Shown here in pieces: positions 1 to 10,028 of a stretch of DNA of 64,000 nucleotides. Under the pieces are notes generated by a model, which ran no database searches, was not told the origin of the DNA, and saw nothing but the letters and a program-made list of their open reading frames with translations. Location: assembly GCA_916048095.2 (NCBI GenBank), contig OU696579.1, forward strand, positions 2,666,001 to 2,730,000, given 5' to 3'. The DNA is from Sacculina carcini. Lineage: Eukaryota > Arthropoda > Thecostraca > Sacculinidae. A program made the translations under genes and the position numbers. The stretch's first letter is position 1, and each line of letters begins with the position of its first letter.

Positions 1-590
1 AATGCTGGCTTGCACTTGATTACAACAGCACTCTCGCCAATACTCTCCCTAATCATGCGCACACACACACATACAGGATTATACAGATACAGGATAACCG
101 TTTGCGCGTACTTATGCATGTACACTATACGCCGCTATGTATGTACCGTATGTACCGACCATTAAGCCCACCTGACCATGCCATTTTCAGGCCCGAAATG
201 CCAAGTTTTTAGTAGCACGGTCCACTCGCGGCCACCATTCGTATTGTGCACGACAAATGTTTCCTTTTCACAATAAGCCCACCCAAAATTTCAACATTTC
301 TCCGGTTCTATTTTTCAAATGCTTTGTTTGTTCCACAAATCACAACCACGACATGTATTTCATAACGCGCACAGAACAACGGCGCGATTAAAAAGAACAA
401 AAAAAGCACCGACAAAAAACAGCTACACGGCGACGCAATATGACATCAACACAGAGCGCAATAAATAATCACAACAAAATTCACACAGTAAAAATAAGAA
501 ATCAACTAATTTCAGTGCAAAGATAATCGGGCAGATATAGGAGATAGAAAAATTGATTACAGGTCACGAAAACACGTGGAGGCAAAAACA
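1..590. other. No recognisable gene
   Basis: Low-complexity, AC-rich and AT-rich DNA with a short (AC)n near position 60. I see no coding pattern, RNA gene or element terminus here. Confidence 0.5.
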
Positions 591-599
591 AGCAAAAGA

Positions 600-1620
600 T
601 GAGTGCGCACTTTATTCGGATAAATTTTGGCATAGGGTGTAAAACAGTGAGAAGAGGGATCAAAAGATTAAGTACGTGCGTAGAGATGAAGAGAAAGAGG
701 GAGATAGAAGGATATGAGATGCAAGTGAATTATAGAAGCGAGGGGCAAAAAAGTAAATTAGTTTGCTGACCAGGGAGATTCACACAACGCTCTAGGACAT
801 TGTAGAAGTCGTGAAATACGGGCGGAGGGATTTGAGGCTCGAGATAACTGTGCACTATATTTACAATAGCAATACAATAATACACGAACAATATGATAAC
901 ACGTCACGACATGCACACAACCACTGCTGGACACACTGACTCGTGGCGGGTAGCGTCATCCACGCTAGCCGCGCCCGCGACCTCTGGGCGGGCAGCACCA
1001 CACTACAATAACAAACGTACAAGATATACAGGCTGATCGACACTGTCCAACAGCTTGAAAATAATACAGGAGACGGAAATGAATTCGCGGAATAATAGGT
1101 AGCCAACGAAGATTGTACAAATGATGAGATGTATGAACACAAACAACGGATGAGAGGACAAACCTACAACATTGATTGATCACCGTCTGAAATGGCTTCA
1201 AATAGCATCGCGGAGTGTTGAAATATAAAATAATACAATAATCTATGCGAGGAAATACCAGTGTTTTGATTAACTTAATGGCAGACGCTTTTCGAGAAAT
1301 GGACGCATGGGATGCAGCACACACAGAATACGATGGCATTACGTGTACGAGTGACAGAACTAATATTATTGCTAAAAGTGAGAGAGGAATCCATAATTAC
1401 ACCCAAGTTTCGCACTGACGAACGTAAAGGAAATGGAAGAATAGGTGGAGTTAGACGAGGAGGGTGAAAACCATGAATTCAGTTTTAGAAGAATGTATAA
1501 GAAGACGACGAGAAGCAGCCCATTCAGACATAGTATGAGTAGGGAGTTCAAACATACACGATCAGTAGGGAAACGGAAGTGGACATAGCAGTTGAATGTC
1601 GTCGGCATAGATATGAAAAG
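600..1620 (-). mobile_element. L2/CR1-like LINE, degenerate 3' fragment
   Basis: On the minus strand the region resembles the C-terminal part of the reverse-transcriptase protein of the LINE family seen at 38.8-39.5, 43.9-46.2 and 49.8-51.3 kb. Shared motifs include SAIKLIKTLVFPRIDYC and [16 protein letters not shown] (about 1050-1290). The 3' conserved part (ESPWSAN, then [13 protein letters not shown] residues) lies towards 700-800. Several frameshifts and stops break the frame. It is a dead, truncated insertion. Confidence 0.75.
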
Positions 1621-2105
1621 CCACAGAATAACGTTTTAGAATAGGACACAGTGAGGACATGTACAGGTCGAAAGGGGACGCTTTTTTCAAAATATACAAT
1701 ATGTTGAAAAACTTCCTCTCCTATCATGTGTTAATTTAAGTTTTTTCAGGAAACTATTGCACATATTTGCACTTTATTAACATTGATAAAATTCATACTA
1801 TAATGAAGCTTGTTCATTTGGATAAATAAAACACTAGCAGACGAAATGTGTTCACACTGAAATAGCTCAGGCCATTCAGCTCACCATGGAGAATATGGAG
1901 TAGAATGCTGGATCCAAACATGAGCTTGAAGACCGGAATCTACAGTATACAAATGCCACAGATACTGTGCTGTTAACTTGCTGAATTAGTGAAGAAAAAC
2001 TAACCTGAAATTTTTCGTTCAACTCATCCTTTACTGTTTTTCATATTTGAATTTGAGATGCCATTTGTGTACTGTACGCTGCTCATGTACTAGCACCACA
2101 CCAAA
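1621..2105. other. No recognisable gene
   Basis: AT-rich spacer between the LINE fragment and the mariner-like element. Nothing coding or repeated is evident. Confidence 0.4.
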
Positions 2106-2107
2106 TA

Positions 2108-3451
2108 CAGGGTGTCTCAATACATGCAACCCAAATACAGAGATAATTTATTACTCAGACCAGAAGCTCCAAAAATGAGAATATTTACTGGAAGCAGATA
2201 CGATAACAATGAAGAAGTGAATATTTGATGTTTCTCGCTTAAAGGATAATTTTGCTAGAGCACATGTTCTAAATGACCACATTTGCGTTGCAGGCACACT
2301 TGGAGCCGACGAGCAAAGTTGTCAACTACCTTGATTCACTCTTCCTGACAGCCACAATCTTTTGGGTGATGACCACTTTCAACTCAGCAATGGATTGAGG
2401 ACGATGTTCATAGATATGGACCCCCAGAGATAAAAATATGGAGGGTTCAGATCAGATGAATGCGGACATCACTCGGGATCCCGTCTCCTGCTGATCAGCC
2501 GATCAGGGAATCGGTTGTCCACCCGCTCCATCGTGATGTTAGCTGTGTATGGACTTGTTCCATCTTGTTGGAACCATTGCACATCTCGACTCGCACCACC
2601 ACTTGAGCCAAGTGCCCTCCAGAACTTGTTGAACACTATAATTCAACGCTCCTTTGTCACAGTTACTGCATCCTCGTCTGCGTTTTCAAACCAAGATGGT
2701 CCGATTATCCCATGTTTTGAGATGGTCACCCAGGCCGTGCATATCACAGAGTGCAAATGTCTCTGAAGCACCTCGTCTGGGGTTTGCGTGCCCCAGAACA
2801 CATTGTTCTTGTTGTTGACTTGACCACAGAACAAGAAGTGAGCTTCGTCGCTGAACCAAACATCATCAATAAAGTCAGGGTCCTCTTTGATCTTGTTTTC
2901 GAACCACTGGCACATCACAACACGTTTTGCCATGTCAGCTGATGTGAGTTTATGCTAAATCTGGATCCTGTATGGGTACAGATGAAGATCCTTGATAATG
3001 ATTCTTTGCACCGACGCACGTGAAGACCCATCGATTGGCTTCGTCTTCGGATGGACTTTTTCGTGCTCCTTGCGACAAAATCTTTCACCGCATTCACATT
3101 GTCAGGAGATCTTACAGTTGGTTTCCTGCCAGGTCTGGTTGTTTCTGACTTCTTGTTGAGGTTGTTTACCGATCCTGTTGCTTGACATTTGTGTGCCCAA
3201 CGATACATTTGACTTTTCTGAAGAGATAATAGTTGAAATTAAACTTTCTGTGATATTTGGCTGCACCGTTTTGAATGATTTCTTCTTCAAATAAGTGGTG
3301 ACGCAAAATAATATTTCATCTATTGTCCAAGGCATTGTGATTGATAATTATTAATTATGGTCTCATCAAATCTGAAAAGAAAGAAAAACAACATGAATAA
3401 TGGAAGCATTATAAGCAGTAACATGGGTTGCATGTATTATGAGACAGCCTG
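2108..3451 (-). mobile_element. Degenerate Tc1/mariner-superfamily transposon
   Basis: The terminal inverted repeats start CAGGGTGTCTCAATACATGC on the left and end in the imperfect complement GCATGTATTATGAGACAGCC-TG on the right. TA dinucleotides flank both ends (2106-2107 and 3452-3453), as expected for TA target duplication. On the minus strand the transposase is visible in pieces: an N-terminal helix-turn-helix region (about 3340-2940, with TGSVNNLN) and a catalytic core with WFSDEAHF and NNVFWGTQ (about 2930-2640). The pieces lie in different frames, so the transposase is a pseudogene. The length of 1344 bp is normal for the superfamily. Confidence 0.85.
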
Positions 3452-3492
3452 TACTCATCATTGTTGCCGTCTTGCCACCAATGCAACTGCAA

Positions 3493-3633
3493 TTAGTGAG
3501 TCCTTCTGTCCGCCACAGAGTCACCCATGTCCCACCTGTTATTATCGCTTATTGTGGCGGAGACCGGCGGCTGCGGCCCGCCTCGCTGTCGTCTTGATCC
3601 ATCAGCAGCGCCACTTTTTGCCGCACGAGGTGT
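3493..3633 (-). CDS. Candidate last coding exon of UPF3
   Basis: The minus strand shows an acceptor (CTGTGCAG, boundary 3633/3634) followed by 46 open codons and a TAA stop at 3495-3493. The phase is 0, which matches the phase-0 donor of the UPF3 exon at 5769. The segment is GC-rich and basic (start TPRAAKSGAADGSRRQ), unlike the AT-rich transposons on either side. UPF3 normally ends with an exon-junction-complex binding motif of the type NKDRPAxQLYxPG. The preceding exon ends ANKDQ, but this segment does not continue that motif convincingly. The true last exon could lie outside the window. Confidence 0.35.
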   Translation of the reverse strand, partial: TPRAAKSGAADGSRRQRGGPQPPVSATISDNNRWDMGDSVADRRTH

Positions 3634-3810
3634 CTGCACAGATGCACACATCACTGGTTTAATTACCATGCCGATTGTATATCATCAAACTTGTCACTTC
3701 ATCAATGGACAGCGAGATTGTACACACGCACGCACAAACACACGCGCATACATACACACACTTACTGCTTCTTGTATAGATGAATTTCATTGACTTCCCT
3801 TCATCATTCA

Positions 3811-5754
3811 CACTAGAAGGACCAGAGCCGTTAATTGACGGCTGTCATTTGGGATGGCTTTTTCAGCAATTTTTTCTCAAAACCATTCATCAGTACATAT
3901 ATTCGAATAATTTAGACAACGCTACATCTAATTGTGCTAAAATGATTATACTCTAAATAATTTTAATGGGTGTAAATTAGAATTGAATAGTACAAGTTTA
4001 CCGTATCATGAAAAAATGTTCACGTTTGTTTAAATTTGCACTCTTACTGCACTTGTTAGAGAACTTGTATGGCAATTGAACAAACACCATTCAATAGATC
4101 AGCTTAATATCTTTGTAATGGTATACAATTTGTTATAATTTGATTCATATTAAGATCACAAAAAATACAACTTCCTAGAAGAATTTGTACACTCGGCAGA
4201 CGGCTGCCCATGTTATTATATATTTTAGACTTTGTACAATGCATGAAACATTTGAAATATGTATTATATTTATAATACATGATACACATACACTATTAAC
4301 ACAATAATCGAATATACTAGAACTAAATTACACAATTATTTAGAAAAACAGAATGGGTATTGGGTTTTAGCATGCGTTCGGACATCACAATAGTTTGACT
4401 GATCGGATTCATCAGATAGTGCACCTTGGAAGCGAAAGAGCGCTTGCTCGACTTCTACTTCATCCACTTGTTTCTTTCTCCGCATTATAGCACAAAGTCA
4501 GTGCTATTATATTGTGCAAAACCAACGACAATGTTAAAAACTAGAGCACCTCAAAATTGTACAATGTCCCTATGATACCAAGCCCACAAGCCAATATACA
4601 ATACTGAAGTACGCCCGGTGCAGCCTAAAATGTCTAGAATACCAAGTTGCAGGTGATTTTCTTGCATGCACACCTCTATTATGCATGGACATATTTGCGA
4701 GATATACCCATATTGACTTGTGGTGCGACACAACTTACGTCTCGCGCCACCTCTCGACCCTACCAGCTGTGTGTACGCCTGTTTGTCTGTATGTCTGTGT
4801 GTCATGTTTGTCCGTGTTATTGTGTATGTGTTGTAGGAGCATGTGTGCGTGAGCTTGTTTGTACGTGTGTCCGATCGTACTGTGCTTTTGTATCTGTACT
4901 TGTAAATACAGTCGGTCCAAAGCACTCATGTTATCAACTTGTGTTGTTCCGTGGCAACCCAAACGCCACCTACTAAACGAATTCACTAAATATGTACTGT
5001 TATACACTCTAGCGGTCAAACCGCAAATTGACGACTGCGGTTCTTCCAGGTTTATCATGTCATTTTGGTATAGAGTAGTGAGTAAAGTGTAACATAATTA
5101 TATCATTTGATAGAACGCAAAGCGATCTTTCCAATGGTTATTGTTAAATTTTTCATAAATAGTATTTAACGTGAAAAATTAAATAAAATGTGCAAACTTT
5201 GTCATTGTTTATTCAGTATGGATTTTTTAAAACTAACCTCACGGCACCTAAAATAATTGTATCTCAATTTGATTAACACCATTGGATTCAGCGTGGTCTA
5301 AACCATGAAAAACAGTATATTTAAAAGCAAAGTGCCAAACAAATACGCAGCCATTAATTGACAGCCCTTAATTGACGGCTCCGGTCCTTCTACGTATTAA
5401 ATTTTTCGGCCCTTCTAGTGTTAAATATTACTTAGCATCTTTACTTTAATTATATCTTTAGATGGGGCTTAAAAAGATCATTTAAATGGTGGTTGTTAAA
5501 TTGGCATACAATATATATTAAGCAAATTAACGGTACAAACGAGCAAAATTCGTAAATTCTAAAAAAGTTGGGATTTTCAAACTAAATTCACGACTCTTAA
5601 ATCTCCTTCGATTTTAATTTTGTTATCACCATTGGAGTCAGCGTTGTCTAAACCACTAGAAAACGTAAATCACGAATCAGTTTAGGAAAAACTTGCTAAG
5701 AAAAATGAAGTCATAATTGACAGCCGTCAATTGACGGTTCCGGTCGTTCTTGTG
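3811..5754. mobile_element. piggyBac-like non-autonomous element
   Basis: Both ends carry a roughly 38-bp imperfect inverted repeat: CACTAGAAGGACC and GCCGTTAATTGACGGCTGTC at the left, and the complementary GACAGCCGTCAATTGACGG...GGTCGTTCTTGTG at the right. The right end is followed by TTAA (5755-5758), the piggyBac target. The left flank reads TTCA, a likely mutated TTAA. The interior is AT-rich without a transposase. The right terminal region of about 330 bp is duplicated in tandem and diverged (roughly 5100-5400 and 5450-5758), each copy ending with the same inverted-repeat sequence. Confidence 0.7.
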
Positions 5755-5768
5755 TTAATATGTTGTAC

Positions 5769-6041
5769 CTGATCCTTGTTCGCGGACGCCGACACTGCTG
5801 GCGTGTGTGAGAGCTTCTCCCTGCGCACACTGTTCTTGAACGCTGCAGCGCCGGGCTGGGAGGCCGCCGCCGCCGCCGCCGCTGTCGCTGTTGAAGTTGA
5901 GGACGCTGGTGAAGAAGCAGCAGGCGGCGGCGATGACGCGGCTGCTTGAGACAAATGTGACGCAGTGGCGACCGAGTCTGACGTCGACGCCGGAGTGGCG
6001 GGGTTATTGTGAGCTGCACGACGCGACGACACGCCCAAACT
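5769..6041 (-). CDS. UPF3: UPF3 exon: low-complexity region
   Basis: The acceptor is GTGACAG|AGTTTG and the donor CAG|GTACAA. There are 91 whole codons, rich in Ser, Ala and Pro, with a polyalanine run, then a basic segment ending SASANKDQ. The donor is followed 10 nt later by the TTAA of the piggyBac-like element. Confidence 0.75.
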
Positions 6042-6507
6042 CTGTCACACACACGCACACGCATGTACACATACATACAATATTTCATATTCAGGTTTAC
6101 TGATAATATAATACAGCGCATATAGCATAAGTCTCAATGGCACATACTCCTTATTGACCTGGTATCTTGAATTTTTCTTTTCGCGCTGGTGCCCCTCAAA
6201 TAATGTCATTGATCTAAAAAGAGCAACAATAAGAGCAAAATGACGAAATCCGAGGAGGATTTTTGGCAGCTCAATAAGTGTAGATTTATACACATGCACA
6301 CAGAGAGAATCGCACATCGAGACGCAGGCTCACCGGATGCTTGTCCCTGACGGCGGTGGGCGGGTCGTGTTTGGCGCGGCGGTCAGCGTGTCGCACCCGA
6401 GCGTCTCGCCGTAGCTCGCCTCTGCCGCGACCGCTCAGGAAGGAGACTAGTGGCGTCACTATGCCTTCGTCGCCGACTTCTGGACGTCACACAAATAAGT
6501 AGACACA

Positions 6508-6548
<41 letters not shown>

Positions 6549-7229
6549 TAAGCAGATCGTCGAAACAATAATACCGCTTAGAGTAAAACAACACCCGGAA
6601 GCAAATACCGCCGGAATTAGTGGGAGTAAAAACGACAGAGAACAAGAGAAACATAGAGGAGAGAGCGAATCATAAGATAGAGATAGAGAGTGAATGACTG
6701 ACACCTTTGCGCTGCTTGTCGCGTTGTTCAATTAGTTGCAGGTTGTGTTGCCAGGAGGGCGGCGGCAGTGGCGCCTGCTCGTCGGCTCCCACAAACGCCG
6801 CATAATCGGCGTCGTCGCACAGCGAGCCACCGCCGCCACCGCCACCGCCTTTTATATGGGGCACACGCTGGTTGGGCGCAAACTCCACCACGGCCGGGTA
6901 CTCCTCACCTCACGTATGCACATACAGACGCACATACACATTTACACATGTACACGCATATACGGATCCACATACACACAGACACATGCACAAGCCGAGA
7001 CATAGAGAAACACACCTTTCTCGCTGAGAAATACGTAGCCGTCGAATCGCTGACAGAAGCTGATGACGCCGTCGATGTCGACGAAGCCGACGTAAACGCG
7101 GCAAAAGCTGAGCGCAGCCAGCGACGCGTCGGACGGACTCAGCCACAAATGATCGTGCGCCGGCAGAGGCGCCACCTGCTGGCGAAACTTGTCAACAGTC
7201 ATGTCAGGCGGCAGTCGACGCACCACCAC
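5769..7229 (-). CDS. UPF3: UPF3 nonsense-mediated decay factor (partial gene, four exons)
   Basis: UPF3 binds UPF2 and the exon-junction complex and helps trigger nonsense-mediated mRNA decay; it shuttles between nucleus and cytoplasm. Four exons were placed: 7229-7016, 6908-6705, 6479-6334 and 6041-5769, with junction phases 1, 1 and 0 agreeing at each splice. The first carries the RRM-like UPF2-binding domain: VVVRRLPPDMT, PLPAHDHLW, YVGF and RFDGYVFLSEK are near-diagnostic. The second continues GEEYPAVVEFAPNQ, as in animal UPF3 (KGQEYPAIVEFAP), and then has an eight-glycine run. The third has VTPLVSFL, matching the TTPLL(E/S)(Y/F)L segment. The fourth is low complexity (Ser/Ala/Pro, seven alanines) and ends ANKDQ. 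The N-terminal exon is not identified. A candidate last exon lies at 3493-3633. The gene diverges from the zinc-finger gene at 9.98 kb. Confidence 0.88.
6334..6479 (-). CDS. UPF3: UPF3 exon: basic middle region
   Basis: The acceptor is ACGTCCAG with an upstream (TG)n; the donor is CCG|GTGAGC, phase 0. The product reads EVGDEGIVTPLVSFLSGRG and then an arginine-rich stretch, as in the UPF3 middle region. The length of 146 nt fits phase 1 in and phase 0 out. Confidence 0.8.
6508..6544. repeat. (AC)n microsatellite before a UPF3 3' splice site
   Basis: A pure AC run on the plus strand, hence (GT)n on the UPF3 sense strand, about 30-65 nt upstream of the acceptor at 6480. Confidence 0.9.
6705..6908 (-). 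CDS. UPF3: UPF3 exon: end of RRM-like domain and linker
   Basis: The acceptor is ACGTGAG|GTGAGG, which restores GEEYPAVVEFAPNQ from phase 1. The donor is AAAG|GTGTCA, phase 1. A run of eight glycines is followed by an acidic DDADYAAFV segment comparable to DDDPEYRKFLE of other UPF3 proteins. Confidence 0.88.
7016..7229 (-). CDS. UPF3: UPF3 exon: RRM-like domain
   Basis: The acceptor is TTGGCTAG, preceded by (TG)n; the codon before the boundary would be a stop, so the exon starts at 7229 in phase 0. The donor is AAAG|GTGTGT at 7016/7015, phase 1. It encodes beta and helix elements with VVVRRLPPDMT and FDGYVFLSEK. Confidence 0.9.
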
Positions 7230-7239
7230 CTAGCCAACA

Positions 7240-8639
7240 CACACACACACCAGCACACACACACACATCAACATACACACACACACATCAACATACACGT
7301 ACATATTGTCCCTTCTCCATCCTTCCGAGTGTTCAAAACTTCCCTCCTCTCATTTTTCTTCCAGCAATTGTTTGACCCAGTTTCTCGTTATATAACTGCA
7401 CATGAGTCTGTGTCATATTTTACCGTTGTTTAACTGTGATGTTATAACTTCCCTTCCGCGTACTTGATTTTGTACATTGCGTTTTGTGTACGCATGCTTG
7501 TGCATTTGTGCTCTTTAATATATTGTTTAATTATATTGTTATATATTGTTAATTATATATACTGTTTCCATATATTGTTAAATTACATTGTTATATTTTA
7601 CATGTTGGTTGTGTTTTTGCTGCACACATGTGTGTATATAAGCGTTAAACCAATGTATATACGCAGTGTAATAAGAACCTGCCTTAGTGGGGAATTTTGG
7701 TCTTTCTTTTGCCGACGAAACCCTTCGTTTGCCGCTCTTGCCTTCTCTGACGGCCATCACCACTAGTTTGCGTATCTGCTAAAATAACGGCATAAATGCA
7801 TCAGCACACAACATCGTTATACAGCAATTCAACGCATTTAGCAGTCTACGCTAATCCACAAATTAGCCACACGGATACTGTAAGATTACACTCTCATATG
7901 GAAACCATAAGATTCGAGCCAATGACGCTTAGATCCCTTGCAAGCACAGATCGACCAGCAAATACATGTAATCATCATCATCATAATCATTAACATGTAT
8001 TTGTACTTGTACGGTAACATTATGAGTGTACATTTTCGGGGAAACAGTAACGACAACATTATGCGTGGACATTGTGGATTATACATGTAAATCACACAGA
8101 AGACACACAGGGAACATGAAAAAAAATATATCCGAATACCTTCAAATACCTTCAAGCAACCGTCACCAGCAGCATGGGATAAGTATTGTTGTTGTTGTTG
8201 TTGTTGTTGTTATTGGTTACTGCATATAGCACAGGTTAGGCTCAGATGCAGGGGTGTTGTTGTTGGCAAAAGCGTTTCGGCCACTTACGACCCTTTCGCG
8301 CTGCACTCGTCTTGCTGCATTGTTTTCACGTCTTTGGTTGCGTCAATTTTCAGTCACGTCAAAGGATTTGGAAACCAACTGAATAATGCTAAAAATGATA
8401 AAATTATAATAAACTCGTCGACATCAAGAAATACGTAAATGAATACAATACTGATGCAAGCGTGCGCAATCGAAATATAGGAAGGGTAAGGTTTCTGCAT
8501 TTCATACTGCGCTGTCTAGGCAGGTGATACGCAGGAAATCCAACACCAATTTATCCATATCTTAGCTCCTCGAGCCCAGAATCGTACTGATGCTCATCGC
8601 CAATTGCTGGCTCACGCAGTAAGATAAAAGCGATGAGCC
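7240..8639. other. Divergent intergenic region, no confirmed gene
   Basis: It lies between UPF3 (minus) and the zinc-finger gene (plus). It holds (AC)n near 7240-7300, AT-rich DNA and a (GTT)n run near 8187-8212. A minus-strand ATG with a basic 24-codon stretch (7757-7684, MAVREGKSGKRR) is followed by a possible donor. Its phase does not match the UPF3 exon at 7229, so I do not call it. Confidence 0.4.
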
Positions 8640-8880
8640 GATGTGCTCCTGAGTAGGTCAATGGTTAGGCCCTAAACTCTCGTGTCAGAGGTTGGCGGTT
8701 CGAATCCTGGCCCGGGTTCGTCCATCAACACCTCCGCTTGAGTCTACAGGGAGTCGCCACTGGAGTCTACAGGGAGTCGCCAGAGGGGCACTCAGTGGGG
8801 CGTGCCATATAGTCTAAACTGGTTGGTGCGCGCTTAAATCAGCAGTATCAACAAAACAGCCGATAATGCCTAATGTTTGA
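8640..8880 (+). mobile_element. tRNA-derived SINE, copy 1
   Basis: The head at about 8650-8720 has RNA polymerase III promoter boxes: an A-box-like TAGGTCAATGGTTAGG and a B box GGTTCGAATCC. It is followed by GGGTTCGTCCATCAACACC, a short duplicated segment (AGTCTACAGGGAGTCGCCA twice), the body GGGGCGTGCCATATAGTCT and an A-rich end. The body and tail recur at 9828-9900. Confidence 0.7.
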
Positions 8881-9009
8881 CAATTGTTGACGCACGCAGT
8901 CAGATTCTGATTATCTTTGTGTTTTTTCGTGCTGCTGTCATAGGGTTTGATTGATGAAATTTTATGGCAATTCCATTCCTTTGTGTAGTTTCGTTGAATG
9001 TTAATACGC

Positions 9010-9190
9010 ATACGCATTTAAACACATCAGTAAGGAAGGCTGTGTTCGCGTGTAATTTTGCGGGGGCAAAGCCTCACGGTCCCGGCTGGCACATCGCAGG
9101 TCCGGCCACCACACGGGTTATCGCAGTCACGGCCAGTACAGAAAACTGCTCGACTGCGCGCACACTAAACCCGCCTTGCGGCACTGGCTT
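9010..9190 (-). repeat. SINE-like repeat family 2, headless copy
   Basis: A close match to 19675-19870, including AATTTTGCGGG, GCAAAGCCTCACGG and AACCCGCCTTGCGGCA. The tRNA-like head present in the 19.9-kb copy is missing. Confidence 0.7.
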
Positions 9191-9194
9191 AGGC

Positions 9195-9905
9195 GCTTAA
9201 ATTCAGTGTCAGAGGTTCACGGTTCGGATCTAGGCCCGGGTTAGTTCATCAACACCCGCACCACCGCAACACCTCTTCCTCTTCCCCTTGTATGCCCTCG
9301 TGCTGTAAATGAATCTCCTTGGTCCTCCAAATCATTCTTTTTTTCCGCCCCTCGCCTTTACAATTCCATCCCAGTTCACATTACTTCTTCTCTTTTCTAC
9401 AATTCTTTCCGCTCTAAGCTCTCCAAACACCATTTTGACCTCTCTTTTGACCCAGTCTCCCACACTCTCACACCTTTTGCATCACTATAACCTCTTACTT
9501 CAGCCTGTTCTTACTCGTATTCCTTCTCTCATTTGCATGCTTACTTTATCTACGCTATGACTATATTCCCCCGAGTTGTGTTTGCTGTGTTGTGTTGTCA
9601 TTATGTTTCAGTCGTGTTGTCTTGTCCGTCATGTCCGTCTGCTTTGTATGTTTTGCCCATATTTTGTCTCTATATTTATTGTCATTTATTGCATATTTGT
9701 AGTTTACTTCTTTTGCATCTGTCCTGTTATTTGTATTCCGTGTTCCCAACTGTTATAATCGTGTCGCGCCCGAGCCCTTCGGTGCGCTATAACAAATACA
9801 TGTTGTTGTTGTAACACCATTATAGATGGGCGCACAGTGGGGCGTGCCATATAGTCTCAACTGGTTGGTGTGGGCTTAGAACGCCAATAAAAACAGCAAC
9901 AAAAG
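9195..9905 (+). mobile_element. tRNA-derived SINE, copy 2, split by a LINE tail
   Basis: The head end (GTGTCAGAGGTTCACGGTTC, then ATCAACACC) is at 9200-9262 and the tail (GGGGCGTGCCATATAGTCT) at 9841-9860. Between them sits a LINE 3' fragment. AACACC occurs on both sides of that insert and may be its target duplication. Confidence 0.65.
9265..9812 (+). mobile_element. L2/CR1-like LINE 3' end inserted in a SINE
   Basis: It begins near CCTCGTGCTGTAAATGAATC, the same conserved site as in the LINEs at 39.3, 45.7 and 50.9 kb, and continues with the diverged C-terminus and 3' UTR. It ends GCGCTATAACAAATACATG plus (TTG)n, the terminal signature of this family. Only the last 0.55 kb is present. Confidence 0.75.
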
Positions 9906-9982
9906 TTCAAACATATTTCAAACTTTCAGTTTTTCAAACATCCCGTTTCTGTTCGGTCGTTTTCAAATATCTGCGGAAGCTG

Positions 9983-10028
9983 ATGGATACTGAGGATTAC
10001 TGTGCGGAAAGTGAAACAGCACCCAAAG
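9983..10028 (+). CDS. Zinc-finger gene exon 1 (start codon)
   Basis: ATG at 9983 opens MDTEDYCAESETAPK, with donor AAAG|GTATTT. The phase (1) joins exactly with the acceptor TTGACAG|AC at 11077, giving DGDCSALYC. It was chosen as first exon because the frame and splice phase fit; there is no transcript evidence. Confidence 0.65.

Noticed and set aside
7684..7757. UPF3 first exon (MAVREGKSGKRR...)
   Set aside because: The only nearby donor leaves phase 1, whereas the next UPF3 exon needs phase 0; no evidence for an intermediate exon.
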